A stretch of DNA of 64,000 nucleotides. It comes from Olleya sp. Bg11-27 (GTDB lineage: Bacteria > Bacteroidota > Bacteroidia > Flavobacteriales > Flavobacteriaceae). Position numbers and translations under genes: made by a program. This document shows, one piece after another, positions 23,802 to 33,289 of the stretch (positions are counted from its first letter, which is position 1; the number at the start of each line of letters is the position of its first letter). The stretch is from positions 1,991,514 to 2,055,513 of the forward strand of contig NZ_CP025117.1 in NCBI RefSeq assembly GCF_002831645.1, read 5' to 3'. Below the pieces are notes generated by a model. The model was not told where the DNA came from and did no database searches. It was given only the letters and a program-made list of their open reading frames with translations.

Positions 23802-23872
23802 AATTTTGTACTATGTTATTTATTATTAATAATTAGATCCTGTTGATTGTTACAGCAATCGCAGGATTTTTT

Positions 23873-25471
23873 TTATAGGTATTGGTAAGCGGGAAGCGTC
23901 AAAAATTCTTCAAAGGTTTCGTTGGTTACCAATTGGTCAAATAACGAGATAGCTAGTTTGAACTTTGTATTTTTAATTGTGTCTTCACCGTATTCGGTAA
24001 GAATTTTTTCAACTTCATCATTAAATAATACTTGATATAAGTTTAAATTAAACGGACGTCCATCTTCAAGAACGACTTCGTTTTTTAACCATTGCCAAAC
24101 TTGTGTTCTAGAAATTTCGGCAGTAGCGGCATCTTCCATTAGATTATAAAGTGCGACAGCACCATAGCCTCTTAACCAAGCTTCGGTATATAGAATACCA
24201 ACGTTTATATTTTTTCGTATGCCGGCTTCGGTAACCGTTCCTTTAGGGATTTCAACTAAATCTTGTTCGGTTATAATCACATCATCACGTGTAACTTGTA
24301 ACTGGTTTGGCGTTGGCATGTGCTTATCGAATTCGCTCATGGCTACAGAAACCAAATCAGGATGTGCCACCCAAGTGCCATCGTGTCCGTTTTTAACTTC
24401 ACGTTCTTTATCTTTTCTAACTTTTTCTAGTGCTGCTATATTAGCATATTCATCATTTTTAATAGGTATTTGTGCGGCCATTCCTCCAATAGCTAATATG
24501 CCTCTTTTGTGACACCGTTGAATTACTAATTTAGAATAGGCATCCATAAAAGGGGAGGTCATAGTGACTTGATCACGATTAGGGACTACAAAATTAGGGT
24601 GGTTTCTAAATTTTTTGATGTAGGAGAAAATATAATCCCATCGGCCACAGTTTAAGCCAACAATATGGTCTTTAAGTTCAAAAATTATTTCGTCAAGCTG
24701 AAAACTCGCAGTAATTGTTTCTACTAAAACGGTTGCTTTAAATGTACCATGTGGCACTTTTAGATAGTCTTCAGCAAAAGTAAAGACGGTATCCCACCAG
24801 CGCGCTTCTAAATAATGTTCTAATTTTGGAAGATAAAAGTAAGGTGCGGTATTATTTTCTAATAGTATGTTCGTGTTATGAAATACGTATAACCCAAAAT
24901 CGACTAAACTCCCAGAGGCCTCTTCGTTATTGATGGTAATATGTCTTTCGTTTAAATGTAATCCTCTTGGTCTCACTAATAAAACAGCAGTGTCAGGATT
25001 TAGTTTATAAGATTTATTTCTTTTGGTATCCGTTAACGAGATTGTTTTATTGTTAGCATCTAGTAGATTTTGTTGCCCTGAGATAGCATTATCCCAAGTC
25101 GGTGCATTACTATCCTCCAAATCTGCCATAAATGTTTTGGCACCAGAATTTAAAGCATTGATAATCATTTTTCTGTCCACTGGTCCTGTGATTTCTACAC
25201 GACGATCTTGTAAATCATGTGGGATATTACCAGCTGTCCAATCGGTTTCTCTAATCGTTTTTGTTTCTCTAGGAAACTCTGGGAATTGTCCACTATCAAA
25301 AAACTGTTGTTGATTGGTACGTCTTTTTAATAATTCTAAGCGTTCAGGATTAAATTTTTCATGAAGTGCAGATAGAAAAGCAAGCGCGTCATCCGTTAAA
25401 ATTTCTGGATAGTAATTAGTGACGTCTTTTGAGAATGTAATCTGAGGGGTTTTTAAAAGCGTGTTTTCCAT
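23873..25471 (-). CDS. aceB: Malate synthase A
   Basis: The 532-residue protein matches malate synthase A in length and motifs: the acyl-CoA/glyoxylate Arg in LLVRPRGLHLNERH, the metal ligand Glu in VETITASFQLDEI, NCGRWDYIFSYIKKF and the late EAWLRGYGAVALYNLMEDAATAEISR. It condenses acetyl-CoA with glyoxylate to malate. It is the first gene of the operon aceB-aceA-rraA-like-aminotransferase. The divergent regulator and a repeated operator stand in the 119-bp upstream gap. Confidence 0.96.
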   Translation of the reverse strand: MENTLLKTPQITFSKDVTNYYPEILTDDALAFLSALHEKFNPERLELLKRRTNQQQFFDSGQFPEFPRETKTIRETDWTAGNIPHDLQDRRVEITGPVDRKMIINALNSGAKTFMADLEDSNAPTWDNAISGQQNLLDANNKTISLTDTKRNKSYKLNPDTAVLLVRPRGLHLNERHITINNEEASGSLVDFGLYVFHNTNILLENNTAPYFYLPKLEHYLEARWWDTVFTFAEDYLKVPHGTFKATVLVETITASFQLDEIIFELKDHIVGLNCGRWDYIFSYIKKFRNHPNFVVPNRDQVTMTSPFMDAYSKLVIQRCHKRGILAIGGMAAQIPIKNDEYANIAALEKVRKDKEREVKNGHDGTWVAHPDLVSVAMSEFDKHMPTPNQLQVTRDDVIITEQDLVEIPKGTVTEAGIRKNINVGILYTEAWLRGYGAVALYNLMEDAATAEISRTQVWQWLKNEVVLEDGRPFNLNLYQVLFNDEVEKILTEYGEDTIKNTKFKLAISLFDQLVTNETFEEFLTLPAYQYL

Positions 25472-25521
25472 GATGTTATGATTTTATATGACAATAGTAT
25501 AACAAAGATTTTAAAAAACCA

Positions 25522-25573
25522 AGCGAACGTTCGCTAAATATTGTTTTTCGCTGAAATAGAATATTCGCAGAAA
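25522..25573. promoter_or_regulatory. Operator array: three direct repeats TTCGCWRAAW with 17-bp spacing
   Basis: TTCGCTAAAT at 25530, TTCGCTGAAA at 25547 and TTCGCAGAAA at 25564 begin exactly 17 bp apart. The first is also half of a perfect palindrome AGCGAACGTTCGCT (25522-25535). The array fills the gap between aceB and the divergent ScfR/RamB-like regulator. RamB-type regulators bind A/T-flanked TTTGC-like direct or inverted repeats, so this is the likely operator for that regulator controlling both sides. Binding is inferred. Confidence 0.68.
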
Positions 25574-25577
25574 AGCG

Positions 25578-25585
25578 TATATTTG
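25578..25585 (+). promoter_or_regulatory. Candidate -7 box TATATTTG of the ScfR-like regulator
   Basis: TATATTTG matches the Bacteroidota -7 consensus TAnnTTTG. It ends only 5 bp before the ATG at 25591, so the transcript would be nearly leaderless. The last operator repeat lies immediately upstream, suggesting autoregulation. No good TTTG -33 box is visible. Confidence 0.45.
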
Positions 25586-25590
25586 CTATT

Positions 25591-27066
25591 ATGCAAGAAG
25601 ATTATATAAAATTGATATTCGGCTTAAAGCTAAAGCAGATAAGGACTGATAAAAAATTATCGTTGTTTGGATTGTCTAAACTTTCGGGATTATCTAAGTC
25701 GTATTTAAACGAAATAGAAAATGGGAAAAAATATCCAAAACCTGATAAAATTGCTATTCTTTCAGAAAAATTAGATGTGCCATACGATCAAATGGTGTCT
25801 TTAAAATTAGATAAAAATTTAGCGCCTATTGGTGACTTGTTGCAGTCTAAGATTTTAAAAGAAATTCCTTTAGAGTTATTTGGAATAAAAGAGAGTAACT
25901 TGATTGATATTGTGGCCAATGCGCCAGCTAAAGTCAATGCCTTTATTAGTACCATTATTAAAATTGCAAAACATTATAATTTTAGTAAAGAGAGTTTTTA
26001 TTTGGCTTCTGTACGTTCTTTTCAGGAGGCCAATAATAATTACTTTGAAGATTTAGAGGATAGCGTATTAAAGTTTGCAAAAGCGTATCAAATTGATTTA
26101 AATGAAACTATAACGTCTGCAGATTTAGAAGAGATACTTGTGGAAGAATATGGGTATACTATTGCGTGTAATGAATTAAGTCAGTATGAAGCTTTGGGTA
26201 ATTTAAGAACGCTTTTTGTACCTAAAACGAAAACATTATTGCTTGCTAATGAAATTGATGAAGCCCAACGTACGTTTATTTACGCTAAAGAATTGGCTTA
26301 TAATTTTTTGGAAATAGAAGAACGTTTATATACTTTTCCTTGGATTAAGTTTGAGACGTTTGATCAAGTATTAAATAATTTTTATGCGTCTTATTTTGCA
26401 GGTGCTTTAATTATACCGAGTGCTAAAATTAAAGCACAGTTGAGTGTTATTTTTGAAAAGGACACCTTTGATACAGCTTTGTTTTTAGAAGCCATCCATA
26501 GTTTTAATGCGTCTCCGGAATCTTTTTATCAACGTCTGACTAATATTTTGCCAAAGGCCTTTAATATTCAGAATTTGTTTTTTTTAAGATTTACACACAA
26601 AGCTAAAAGTGATCGCTTTTATTTGAAAAAAGAATTGCATTTATCACACCAACAATCGCCTCATGCTAATGAGACTAATGAGCATTATTGCAGACGTTGG
26701 GTGTCTTTACAAAAACTAAAAGATATTAGTAAAGGTAAAAGTGAACACGAATTTGATATTCAGATTTCTAACTATCCAGATGATGGTTTTAAGTATTTGG
26801 TGCTTTCTTCTGCAACTAAAGATCCGTTTAGGGATAATCATTATAGAAGTATAACGGTTGGTTTATTAATTAATAAGCAGTTACAACGTAAACTTAATTT
26901 TTTAAATGATCCAAAAATTATAACTCATAACGTTGGGGTGACTTGCGAGCGTTGTGCGATAAAGGATTGCAAAGTTAGAGTCGTTCCTGCTGTGTTTTTA
27001 GAAAAGAAAGCAAAAAACGTAAAAATGGAATCTATTGTTTCAGAGTTAAATAGTAAGTTTTCATAA
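25591..27066 (+). CDS. XRE/ScfR-type short-chain fatty acyl regulator (DUF2083)
   Basis: The 491-residue protein has an XRE helix-turn-helix at residues 9-66 (IRTDKKLSLFGLSKLSGL, SYLNEIENGKKYPKPDKI), an ImmA/IrrE-like middle region around residue 225 (TFIYAKELAYNFLEIEERL, zinc His residues apparently absent) and a C-terminal DUF2083 region with CERCAIKDC. This is the layout of ScfR/RamB/PrpC-locus regulators that sense acyl-CoA levels and control acetate, propionate or glyoxylate metabolism. It is divergent from aceBA, consistent with control of the glyoxylate shunt. Confidence 0.85.
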   Translation: MQEDYIKLIFGLKLKQIRTDKKLSLFGLSKLSGLSKSYLNEIENGKKYPKPDKIAILSEKLDVPYDQMVSLKLDKNLAPIGDLLQSKILKEIPLELFGIKESNLIDIVANAPAKVNAFISTIIKIAKHYNFSKESFYLASVRSFQEANNNYFEDLEDSVLKFAKAYQIDLNETITSADLEEILVEEYGYTIACNELSQYEALGNLRTLFVPKTKTLLLANEIDEAQRTFIYAKELAYNFLEIEERLYTFPWIKFETFDQVLNNFYASYFAGALIIPSAKIKAQLSVIFEKDTFDTALFLEAIHSFNASPESFYQRLTNILPKAFNIQNLFFLRFTHKAKSDRFYLKKELHLSHQQSPHANETNEHYCRRWVSLQKLKDISKGKSEHEFDIQISNYPDDGFKYLVLSSATKDPFRDNHYRSITVGLLINKQLQRKLNFLNDPKIITHNVGVTCERCAIKDCKVRVVPAVFLEKKAKNVKMESIVSELNSKFS

Positions 27067-27108
27067 GCTTTAAAGTGTTACAAATAATAGGGTAGTGGTC
27101 GCTTTTAC

Positions 27109-27525
27109 TTATACCAACACACCATAAACATATCTAGACGCTAAAGATTTTCCGAAGTAAAAAGCAGCTATGGCCAATACAGCATCACTTGCCGCAAACC
27201 ATACTGTTTTTGGTAGCATAACTATGGTGCCTATTGTGGCTAAAACCAGTAATCCACCAACAATGTAAGCGGGAATCATGCTGGTTTTAGAAATCATACC
27301 AGCGACTAACATACCAGCTATAATGCCAGAAAAATGTGCTAGAATAACAAATAGTTTTGCGCCTATTGGTATCAAGTGTAGATTTGCTTTTATCGAGGAT
27401 AGGTCATTTGGATCTATATGTTCTGGTAAAGGAAAAAAGGCATGGCCTAAAAGCGTTTCTATGATGTAAACGACAGTAGCTGCAACTATAAATCCAACAA
27501 TGGTGGCAATTGTATTTTTAAGCAT
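27109..27525 (-). CDS. Hypothetical integral membrane protein
   Basis: The 138-residue protein has four hydrophobic segments (about residues 3-25, 52-78, 85-107 and 113-130), glycine- and valine-rich, with one longer charged loop (PEHIDPNDLSSIKANLH). No transport or catalytic motif is recognised. It converges on the ScfR-like gene and is followed upstream by a 195-bp gap that carries terminators of secA. Similar proteins without a known role are common in this group. Confidence 0.7.
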   Translation of the reverse strand: MLKNTIATIVGFIVAATVVYIIETLLGHAFFPLPEHIDPNDLSSIKANLHLIPIGAKLFVILAHFSGIIAGMLVAGMISKTSMIPAYIVGGLLVLATIGTIVMLPKTVWFAASDAVLAIAAFYFGKSLASRYVYGVLV

Positions 27526-27600
27526 AATATTAAGTGTTAGTACTCAATAAAGGAGTTGGTTAGTCATTCAATTTACAAAATAAAATTAACTAGGTCATTG

Positions 27601-27638
27601 CTGTAATAGATCAGCAACTTATTCAATTTCTATTACAG
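27601..27638. repeat. Spaced inverted repeat CTGTAATAG / CTATTACAG
   Basis: A perfect 9-bp inverted repeat at 27601-27609 and 27630-27638 with a 20-base spacer, between the membrane-protein gene and the secA terminator. It could be a weak hairpin or a dyad operator; nothing shows which protein would bind. Confidence 0.4.
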
Positions 27639-27654
27639 TCGTGTTGTTACAAAA

Positions 27655-27686
27655 AAAATCTCGATACTAATTAGTATCGAGATTTT
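27655..27686. terminator. Palindromic terminator after secA
   Basis: AAAATCTCGATACTAA joined directly to TTAGTATCGAGATTTT forms a perfect 16-bp palindrome, AT-rich at both ends. It lies about 34 bp beyond the secA stop codon on the minus strand and can act in both directions. Confidence 0.75.
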
Positions 27687-27720
27687 GATATAAGATTGTT
27701 CTACAAAAGTAGGTGTTAAT

Positions 27721-30700
27721 TTAGTCGTTAACGATGACCCATTCTCCTTTTGAGATTAAAGGCTCAGCTTGTTTATACTTAACCGTTTTGTTTTCTCCAG
27801 TAATAATGTGTTTGATCGTTACTTTATCATTACGACCAATTTTTGGTTGGTCTCTAACGATAGTCTCTACAACTTGTTGCTGAGGTTGTGTGTTAGATGC
27901 TGCTCTGTTTTGTGCAGAACGTTCATCTAAGTTTTGAATTTCCTCTTTTTGTGTTTGTAAGTTATCCTTTTGACGTACTTCTTTAGCCTCGCTAATGGCG
28001 TTAGTCGTTTCAGTAGGTAATTCTCCTTTAAATAAGAAAGAGATAACCTCTTTGTTAACCTGATCAATCATTGCTTTAAATAACTCAAAAGCTTCAAATT
28101 TGTAGATTAATAGCGGGTCTTTTTGTTCGTGAACGGCTAATTGTACAGATTGCTTAAGTTCGTCCATTTTACGTAAATGGGTTTTCCAAGCATCATCAAT
28201 AATCGCTAATGATATGTTTTTCTCAAAATCTGTTACTAATTGTTTTCCTTTAGTTTGGTATGCTTTTTCTAAGTCAGTGACTACTTGAATATTTTTTACA
28301 CCATCCGTAAAAGGAACAACAATACGTTTGTATTGGTCACGTTGGTTTTCGTATACATTTTGAATAACCGGGAATGCAATTTCTGCATTACGTTCCATTT
28401 TTTCTTTGTAATGCTCAAAACCTGCTTTGTAAATGGTTTGTGCAATATCTAAAGCTGACATTTTATTAAATTGAGCTTCAGTAATTGGAGACGACATAGA
28501 GAAGAATCTAATTAATTCAAACTCGAAATTTTTAAAGTCACTAGCGCCTTTGTTAGATTCTGCAATACCTTCTGAAGTATCATAAATCATGTTGGCTAAA
28601 TCTACACGTAGACGTTCTCCAAATAAAGCATTGTAACGACGTTTGTAAACAACTTCACGTTGTGAGTTCATCACATCATCATATTCTAATAAACGTTTAC
28701 GTACTCCAAATTGATTTTCTTCAACTTTTTTCTGAGCACGTTCAATAGATTTAGAAATCATAGAATGCTGAATCACTTCACCTTCTTCTAATCCCATGCG
28801 GTCCATCATCTTCGCGATACGCTCCGATCCAAATAGACGCATTAAGTTGTCTTCTAAAGAGACGTAAAACTGAGAGCTTCCTGGATCTCCTTGACGACCA
28901 GCACGACCTCTTAACTGACGGTCTACACGACGTGAATCATGACGTTCTGTACCAATAATTGCTAAACCACCTGCTGCTTTAACCTCTTCAGATAATTTAA
29001 TATCCGTACCACGACCAGCCATGTTTGTTGCAATAGTTACTTGACCTGGCTTACCAGCTTGATCAACTATTTCTGCTTCTTTTTTATGTTGCTTGGCGTT
29101 TAATACGTTGTGTGGTACTTTACGTTGTGCTAAAATTTTACCTAATAATTCAGAAATATCTACAGACGTTGTTCCAATTAATACTGGACGTCCTTGTTGT
29201 GATAGTTTTGTAACTTCATCGACAACTGCATTATATTTTTCACGTTTAGTTTTGTAAACTAAATCTTGTCTGTCATCTCTAGCAATTGGTCTGTTAGTCG
29301 GAATTTCTACGACATCTAATTTATAGATTTCCCAGAATTCTCCCGCTTCCGTTACTGCTGTACCTGTCATACCAGACAGTTTTTTGTACATTCTAAAGTA
29401 ATTTTGAAGCGTTACCGTTGCAAAAGTTTGCGTAGCATCTTCAATTTTTACATTTTCTTTAGCTTCTATGGCTTGGTGTAATCCGTCACTATAACGACGA
29501 CCATCCATAATACGACCCGTTTGCTCGTCTACAATCATTACTTTATTCTCCATGACCACATATTGTGTGTCTTTTTCAAATAAAGCATAGGCTTTAAGTA
29601 ATTGGTTAAGCGTGTGAATACGTTCTGACTTGATTCCGAAATCTCTAAATAAATCTTCTTTAGCTTCAGCTTCGGCTTCAGTAGATAAGTTTTTAGCTTC
29701 GATTTTAGCTATTTCGATACCAATTTCTGGCATGACGAAAAAGTCAGGATTATCTGCTCCAGAGATGTATTCAACCCCTTTATCCGTTAATTCAATTTGA
29801 TTATTTTTTTCTTCAATAACATAGTACAAATCAGCATCAACCTTAGGCATCTCGCGATTGTTATCTTGTATGAAATAGTTTTCTGTTTTTTGAAGAATTT
29901 GTTTTACACCGTCTTCACTTAAAAACTTAATTAAAGCTTTGTTTTTAGGAATACCTCTGTAAACTTGTAATAATTTAAAGCCACCTTCCTTACTATCGCC
30001 TTCCGCAATTAATTTTTTAGCTTCAACTAAAACCTGAGTTAAGTACTTACGTTGGATACTAACAATATCGTCTACTTTTGGTTTAAGCACTGTAAATTCG
30101 TGCTCGTCACCTTTTGGGATTGGACCAGAAATAATTAATGGGGTACGGGCATCATCAATTAATACAGAATCGACCTCATCTACAATGGCGTAGTGGTGCG
30201 GGCGTTGTACTAAATCTCCAGTAGCATGTGCCATATTATCACGTAGGTAGTCAAAACCAAATTCGTTATTGGTACCGTAAGTAATATCAGAGTTGTATGC
30301 TTTTCGACGCGCATCACTATTAGGTTGATGATAATCGATACAGTCAATACTTAATCCGTGAAAGTTAAATATTGGCGCCATCCAAGCACTATCACGTTTT
30401 GCTAAGTAGTCGTTTACTGTTACTAAGTGCACACCTTTACCGGCTAGTGCATTTAAATAGACAGGAAGCGTCGCTACTAATGTTTTTCCTTCTCCTGTAT
30501 GCATCTCTGCAATTTTACCTTGGTGCATTGCAACACCACCAATAAGTTGTACATCATAGTGCACCATGTCCCAAGTAATAGCTTTACCTGCAGCATCCCA
30601 AGAGTTAGACCACGTGGCTTTGTCACCTTCTAAAGTTACAAAATCTTTATCTCCAGAAAGACTTCTATCAAACTCGTTAGCACTTACTGTTATGGTTGTA

Positions 30701-31077
30701 TTGTCTTTAAAACGTCTCGCTGTTTCTTTAACAACAGCAAAAGCTTCTGGTAAAATAGTGTTTAATGTTGCTTCTGTAGCAGTATAAGAGTCTTCTTTAA
30801 TTTTATCAATAGCTTGATAGATATCTTCACGTTTGTCAATATCTTCAGTCGTTTCAGCTTCAGCTTGAAGGCTTTCGATTTTAGAGTTAAATGGTTGACG
30901 TGCTTCCGCTATGATAGCTTTAAACTCGGCTGTTTTAGCTCTTAATTGGTCATGTGACAAGGCTATCATAGCCTGTTCAAAGGTTTTAATTTTGTCTACT
31001 ATAGGTGTGATGGCTTTAACGTCTTGTTTAGACTTGTCGCCAACAAATACTTTTAGTACGGAATTTAAAAAACTCAT
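27721..31077 (-). CDS. secA: Protein translocase ATPase SecA
   Basis: The 1,118-residue protein is longer than the roughly 900-residue E. coli SecA, as usual in Bacteroidota, because of an insert in the first nucleotide-binding domain (residues about 230-430). Visible are Walker A (MHTGEGKTLVA, around 188), the DEAD-like box VDEVDSVLIDDARTPLIISGP, NBD2 motifs NMAGRGTDIKL and TERHDSRRVDRQLRGRAGRQGDPGSS, and the helical scaffold. The C-terminus lacks the CxCxSGxxxxxC zinc finger seen in proteobacterial SecA. It drives preprotein export through SecYEG. Confidence 0.97.
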   Translation of the reverse strand: MSFLNSVLKVFVGDKSKQDVKAITPIVDKIKTFEQAMIALSHDQLRAKTAEFKAIIAEARQPFNSKIESLQAEAETTEDIDKREDIYQAIDKIKEDSYTATEATLNTILPEAFAVVKETARRFKDNTTITVSANEFDRSLSGDKDFVTLEGDKATWSNSWDAAGKAITWDMVHYDVQLIGGVAMHQGKIAEMHTGEGKTLVATLPVYLNALAGKGVHLVTVNDYLAKRDSAWMAPIFNFHGLSIDCIDYHQPNSDARRKAYNSDITYGTNNEFGFDYLRDNMAHATGDLVQRPHHYAIVDEVDSVLIDDARTPLIISGPIPKGDEHEFTVLKPKVDDIVSIQRKYLTQVLVEAKKLIAEGDSKEGGFKLLQVYRGIPKNKALIKFLSEDGVKQILQKTENYFIQDNNREMPKVDADLYYVIEEKNNQIELTDKGVEYISGADNPDFFVMPEIGIEIAKIEAKNLSTEAEAEAKEDLFRDFGIKSERIHTLNQLLKAYALFEKDTQYVVMENKVMIVDEQTGRIMDGRRYSDGLHQAIEAKENVKIEDATQTFATVTLQNYFRMYKKLSGMTGTAVTEAGEFWEIYKLDVVEIPTNRPIARDDRQDLVYKTKREKYNAVVDEVTKLSQQGRPVLIGTTSVDISELLGKILAQRKVPHNVLNAKQHKKEAEIVDQAGKPGQVTIATNMAGRGTDIKLSEEVKAAGGLAIIGTERHDSRRVDRQLRGRAGRQGDPGSSQFYVSLEDNLMRLFGSERIAKMMDRMGLEEGEVIQHSMISKSIERAQKKVEENQFGVRKRLLEYDDVMNSQREVVYKRRYNALFGERLRVDLANMIYDTSEGIAESNKGASDFKNFEFELIRFFSMSSPITEAQFNKMSALDIAQTIYKAGFEHYKEKMERNAEIAFPVIQNVYENQRDQYKRIVVPFTDGVKNIQVVTDLEKAYQTKGKQLVTDFEKNISLAIIDDAWKTHLRKMDELKQSVQLAVHEQKDPLLIYKFEAFELFKAMIDQVNKEVISFLFKGELPTETTNAISEAKEVRQKDNLQTQKEEIQNLDERSAQNRAASNTQPQQQVVETIVRDQPKIGRNDKVTIKHIITGENKTVKYKQAEPLISKGEWVIVND

Positions 31078-31206
31078 AGTTTTATTTTTTATTTAATATG
31101 AAATACTCTGCAGTGCAAAGGCTATCAATACTTTATGTGTTGTGCTCTTTTGAAAAAGGGCTTAAATATACGTTTTTAGCGGCATTCGGCTAAATTTTAA
31201 AGCACA

Positions 31207-31233
31207 AAAAAAGTCTCTAATTGAGACTTTTTT
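31207..31233. terminator. Hairpin terminator after the DUF2795 gene
   Basis: AAAAAAGTCTC (31207-31217) pairs with GAGACTTTTTT (31223-31233) around a five-base loop, 18 bp from the stop of the minus-strand DUF2795 gene. It ends in a T run on either strand. Confidence 0.78.
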
Positions 31234-31251
31234 GATACTATTTGTGTGTTA

Positions 31252-31473
31252 TTAATATTCGTCCTCATTCCAGAGGTAATCTTCGTCAGTTGGATAATCC
31301 GGCCAAATTTCTTCGATAGAGTCGTACGAATCACCTTCGTCTTCTATGGATTGTAAGTTTTCTACAACTTCTAAAGGAGCACCTGTTCTAATGGCGTAAT
31401 CAATAAGCTCATCTTTAGTTGCTGGCCAAGGTGCATCACTCAAATAAGATGCTAATTCTAGTGTCCAATACAT
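31252..31473 (-). CDS. DUF2795 domain protein
   Basis: The 73-residue protein matches the DUF2795 pattern: MYWTLELASYLSDAPWPATKDELIDYAIRTGAPLEVVENL, followed by an acidic tail ending in WNEDEY. The family is small, soluble and of unknown function; the acidic C-terminus is typical of the Bacteroidota version. It ends at the terminator just downstream and is a single-gene unit between secA and the adenosyltransferase gene. Confidence 0.85.
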   Translation of the reverse strand: MYWTLELASYLSDAPWPATKDELIDYAIRTGAPLEVVENLQSIEDEGDSYDSIEEIWPDYPTDEDYLWNEDEY

Positions 31474-31636
31474 TTCTTAATAGGGTTTAATTTTTGCAAA
31501 AGTAAATTTTTTGTTCTAATAGTCAAGAGAAAAGTGAATTATTTTTTCATTAAAAAAAAGAACGTCTTCAAAACGGGAACTACTTGATACTAAAGTGTTT
31601 TGCAGTATTAGTAATCACAGCGCTTTATAAAAGTGA

Positions 31637-32209
31637 TTACGTTTTCTCCGGAATCCATTTTACTTCGTCTGCTTGTAAGTCATGAGACAATTTTCGTGCC
31701 AAGACAAAAAGGTAGTCAGAAAGCCTGTTTAAATATTTTAAGGTATTGGCTTCAAAAGGCTCTAAATCGTTAAGCGCTGAAGCTAAGCGTTCTGCGCGTC
31801 GACATACCGTTCTGGTAATGTGACAAAATGACACCGTTTGATGTCCTCCGGGTAGCACAAAGTGTGTCATGGGCGGTAAATCAAGGTTCATGGCATCCAT
31901 TTCGCGTTCTAGTAAGGCAATGTCTTCGTCAGAAATTTTATTAATATTTAAACGCTCTTTTCCGTTTTTTAGAACTGCTTTTTCCGGATCTGTTGCTAAT
32001 ACTGCACCAACAGTAAATAATTTATCTTGAATAATAATTAAGATGTCTTTATATAATTGGTGGATGTCCTGATCTCTTATTAAGCCAATGTACGAGTTTA
32101 GCTCGTCAACGGTTCCGTAACTGTCAATACGGATATGGTGCTTTGGTACACGTGTGCCTCCAAATAAAGCAGTGGTACCTTTATCTCCTGTTTTAGTGTA
32201 TATTTTCAT
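31637..32209 (-). CDS. PduO-type cob(I)alamin adenosyltransferase
   Basis: The 190-residue protein has the PduO-type signature MKIYTKTGDKGTTALFGGTRVPK for ATP binding, GTVDELNSYIGLIRDQ, LPGGHQTVSFCHITRTVCRRAER and the C-terminal LNRLSDYLFVLARKLS. It transfers the 5'-deoxyadenosyl group from ATP to cob(I)alamin, giving the cofactor of methylmalonyl-CoA mutase. MeaB at 961-2028 serves the same mutase. The ATG at 32209 puts the TKTGDKG motif at residue 5, as in characterised members. Confidence 0.93.
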   Translation of the reverse strand: MKIYTKTGDKGTTALFGGTRVPKHHIRIDSYGTVDELNSYIGLIRDQDIHQLYKDILIIIQDKLFTVGAVLATDPEKAVLKNGKERLNINKISDEDIALLEREMDAMNLDLPPMTHFVLPGGHQTVSFCHITRTVCRRAERLASALNDLEPFEANTLKYLNRLSDYLFVLARKLSHDLQADEVKWIPEKT

Positions 32210-32271
32210 AAATGTAAAGTTAAAAGATTAATACTATAAAATGCAATTAGAATTTAAAGTTAATATGACTC

Positions 32272-33210
32272 TTATTCTGTTAGTATTTGTGTCTGATCTA
32301 AAGTTTCATCGCTGTCTAAAGTGGGTTGGATGATATCTTTAAAGTTTATTAATTTATCTTTTAGTTCGTTGTTTATATAGATGTTTTCAACAAGTAACGT
32401 GTCTTCAAATTCTAATTCGCCATCTTTATTGTATTTCGCTTTCTTATTGTTTATCGTTAGGTAGTTTTCGTTATTAGATGAAGAGTATAAAGTAAACACG
32501 CTATGGTCTTGATCAGCTTTTGTAACTAGCGTAAGTGTATTAAAAACAGTTGGATCTCCATTTTCAATAGCTTTAATTAATGCCGGTCTATTGTCTATTG
32601 CGCCAAAAGCAGGTAGGTTTTTAGAGTTGAACCATTGGTTGGATAATTCGCAAAAAGGCACTGTAGAGCCATTAGTTAATAGAAGCGTTACACCAATAAT
32701 CAATACCGCTTCTATAATCCAGATTATAGTTAAAAAAGTCCCACTAACAGTGGCAGACTTTATACCCCAAGTCCCATATTCGTTAATGTTAGCGATTAAT
32801 TCAAATAAGGTTAATGGGTTCGTGGCTAAGATGTATAACTGGTTAACATCAACATTGCTTGCTGTTATTCCTATTCTTGAGTTTCCGTAACTTTCTCCTA
32901 TGTTAATGACTAAATCAGCCCAAACAACCCATGAAGAATACAGTGTAATGACACTTGCTAAAAGCGCGAAAATAATAGCTAGAGTTTTGTTTCTTACTTT
33001 TCCCATGGTAATAACAAATTTTGATATTAGCCAAGCTATTGCAAAGCCAACTGCTCCTGCAATTAGGAAGTTTAGATAAATAATAGGGATATACCAAATG
33101 GCATATGAATAGGCTAAACCTAAAAGAGGTAGTGCTATTACTGAGATTAGAATAAAATAAAGAATTGCTTTTGAGTCAAATTTTCCTGAAGGTGAATAGT
33201 ATTTATCCAT
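32272..33210 (-). CDS. Hypothetical polytopic membrane protein
   Basis: The 312-residue protein has five predicted transmembrane helices in its first 180 residues (about 14-35, 40-66, 73-97, 120-138 and 155-180) and then a soluble, acidic C-terminal domain of about 130 residues (PAFGAIDNRPALIKAIENGDPTVFNTLTLV, DQDHSVFTLYSSS) with no recognised signature. Similar proteins of unknown role occur in flavobacteria. It lies 62 bp upstream of the adenosyltransferase gene on the same strand. Confidence 0.65.
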   Translation of the reverse strand: MDKYYSPSGKFDSKAILYFILISVIALPLLGLAYSYAIWYIPIIYLNFLIAGAVGFAIAWLISKFVITMGKVRNKTLAIIFALLASVITLYSSWVVWADLVINIGESYGNSRIGITASNVDVNQLYILATNPLTLFELIANINEYGTWGIKSATVSGTFLTIIWIIEAVLIIGVTLLLTNGSTVPFCELSNQWFNSKNLPAFGAIDNRPALIKAIENGDPTVFNTLTLVTKADQDHSVFTLYSSSNNENYLTINNKKAKYNKDGELEFEDTLLVENIYINNELKDKLINFKDIIQPTLDSDETLDQTQILTE

Positions 33211-33289
33211 ATAATGGTTGGTTTTTGGTTAGTAGAGGCTAAATATAGGTGTATTTTGTAAACGTTGTTTTTTTAATAAAACGAATAGA

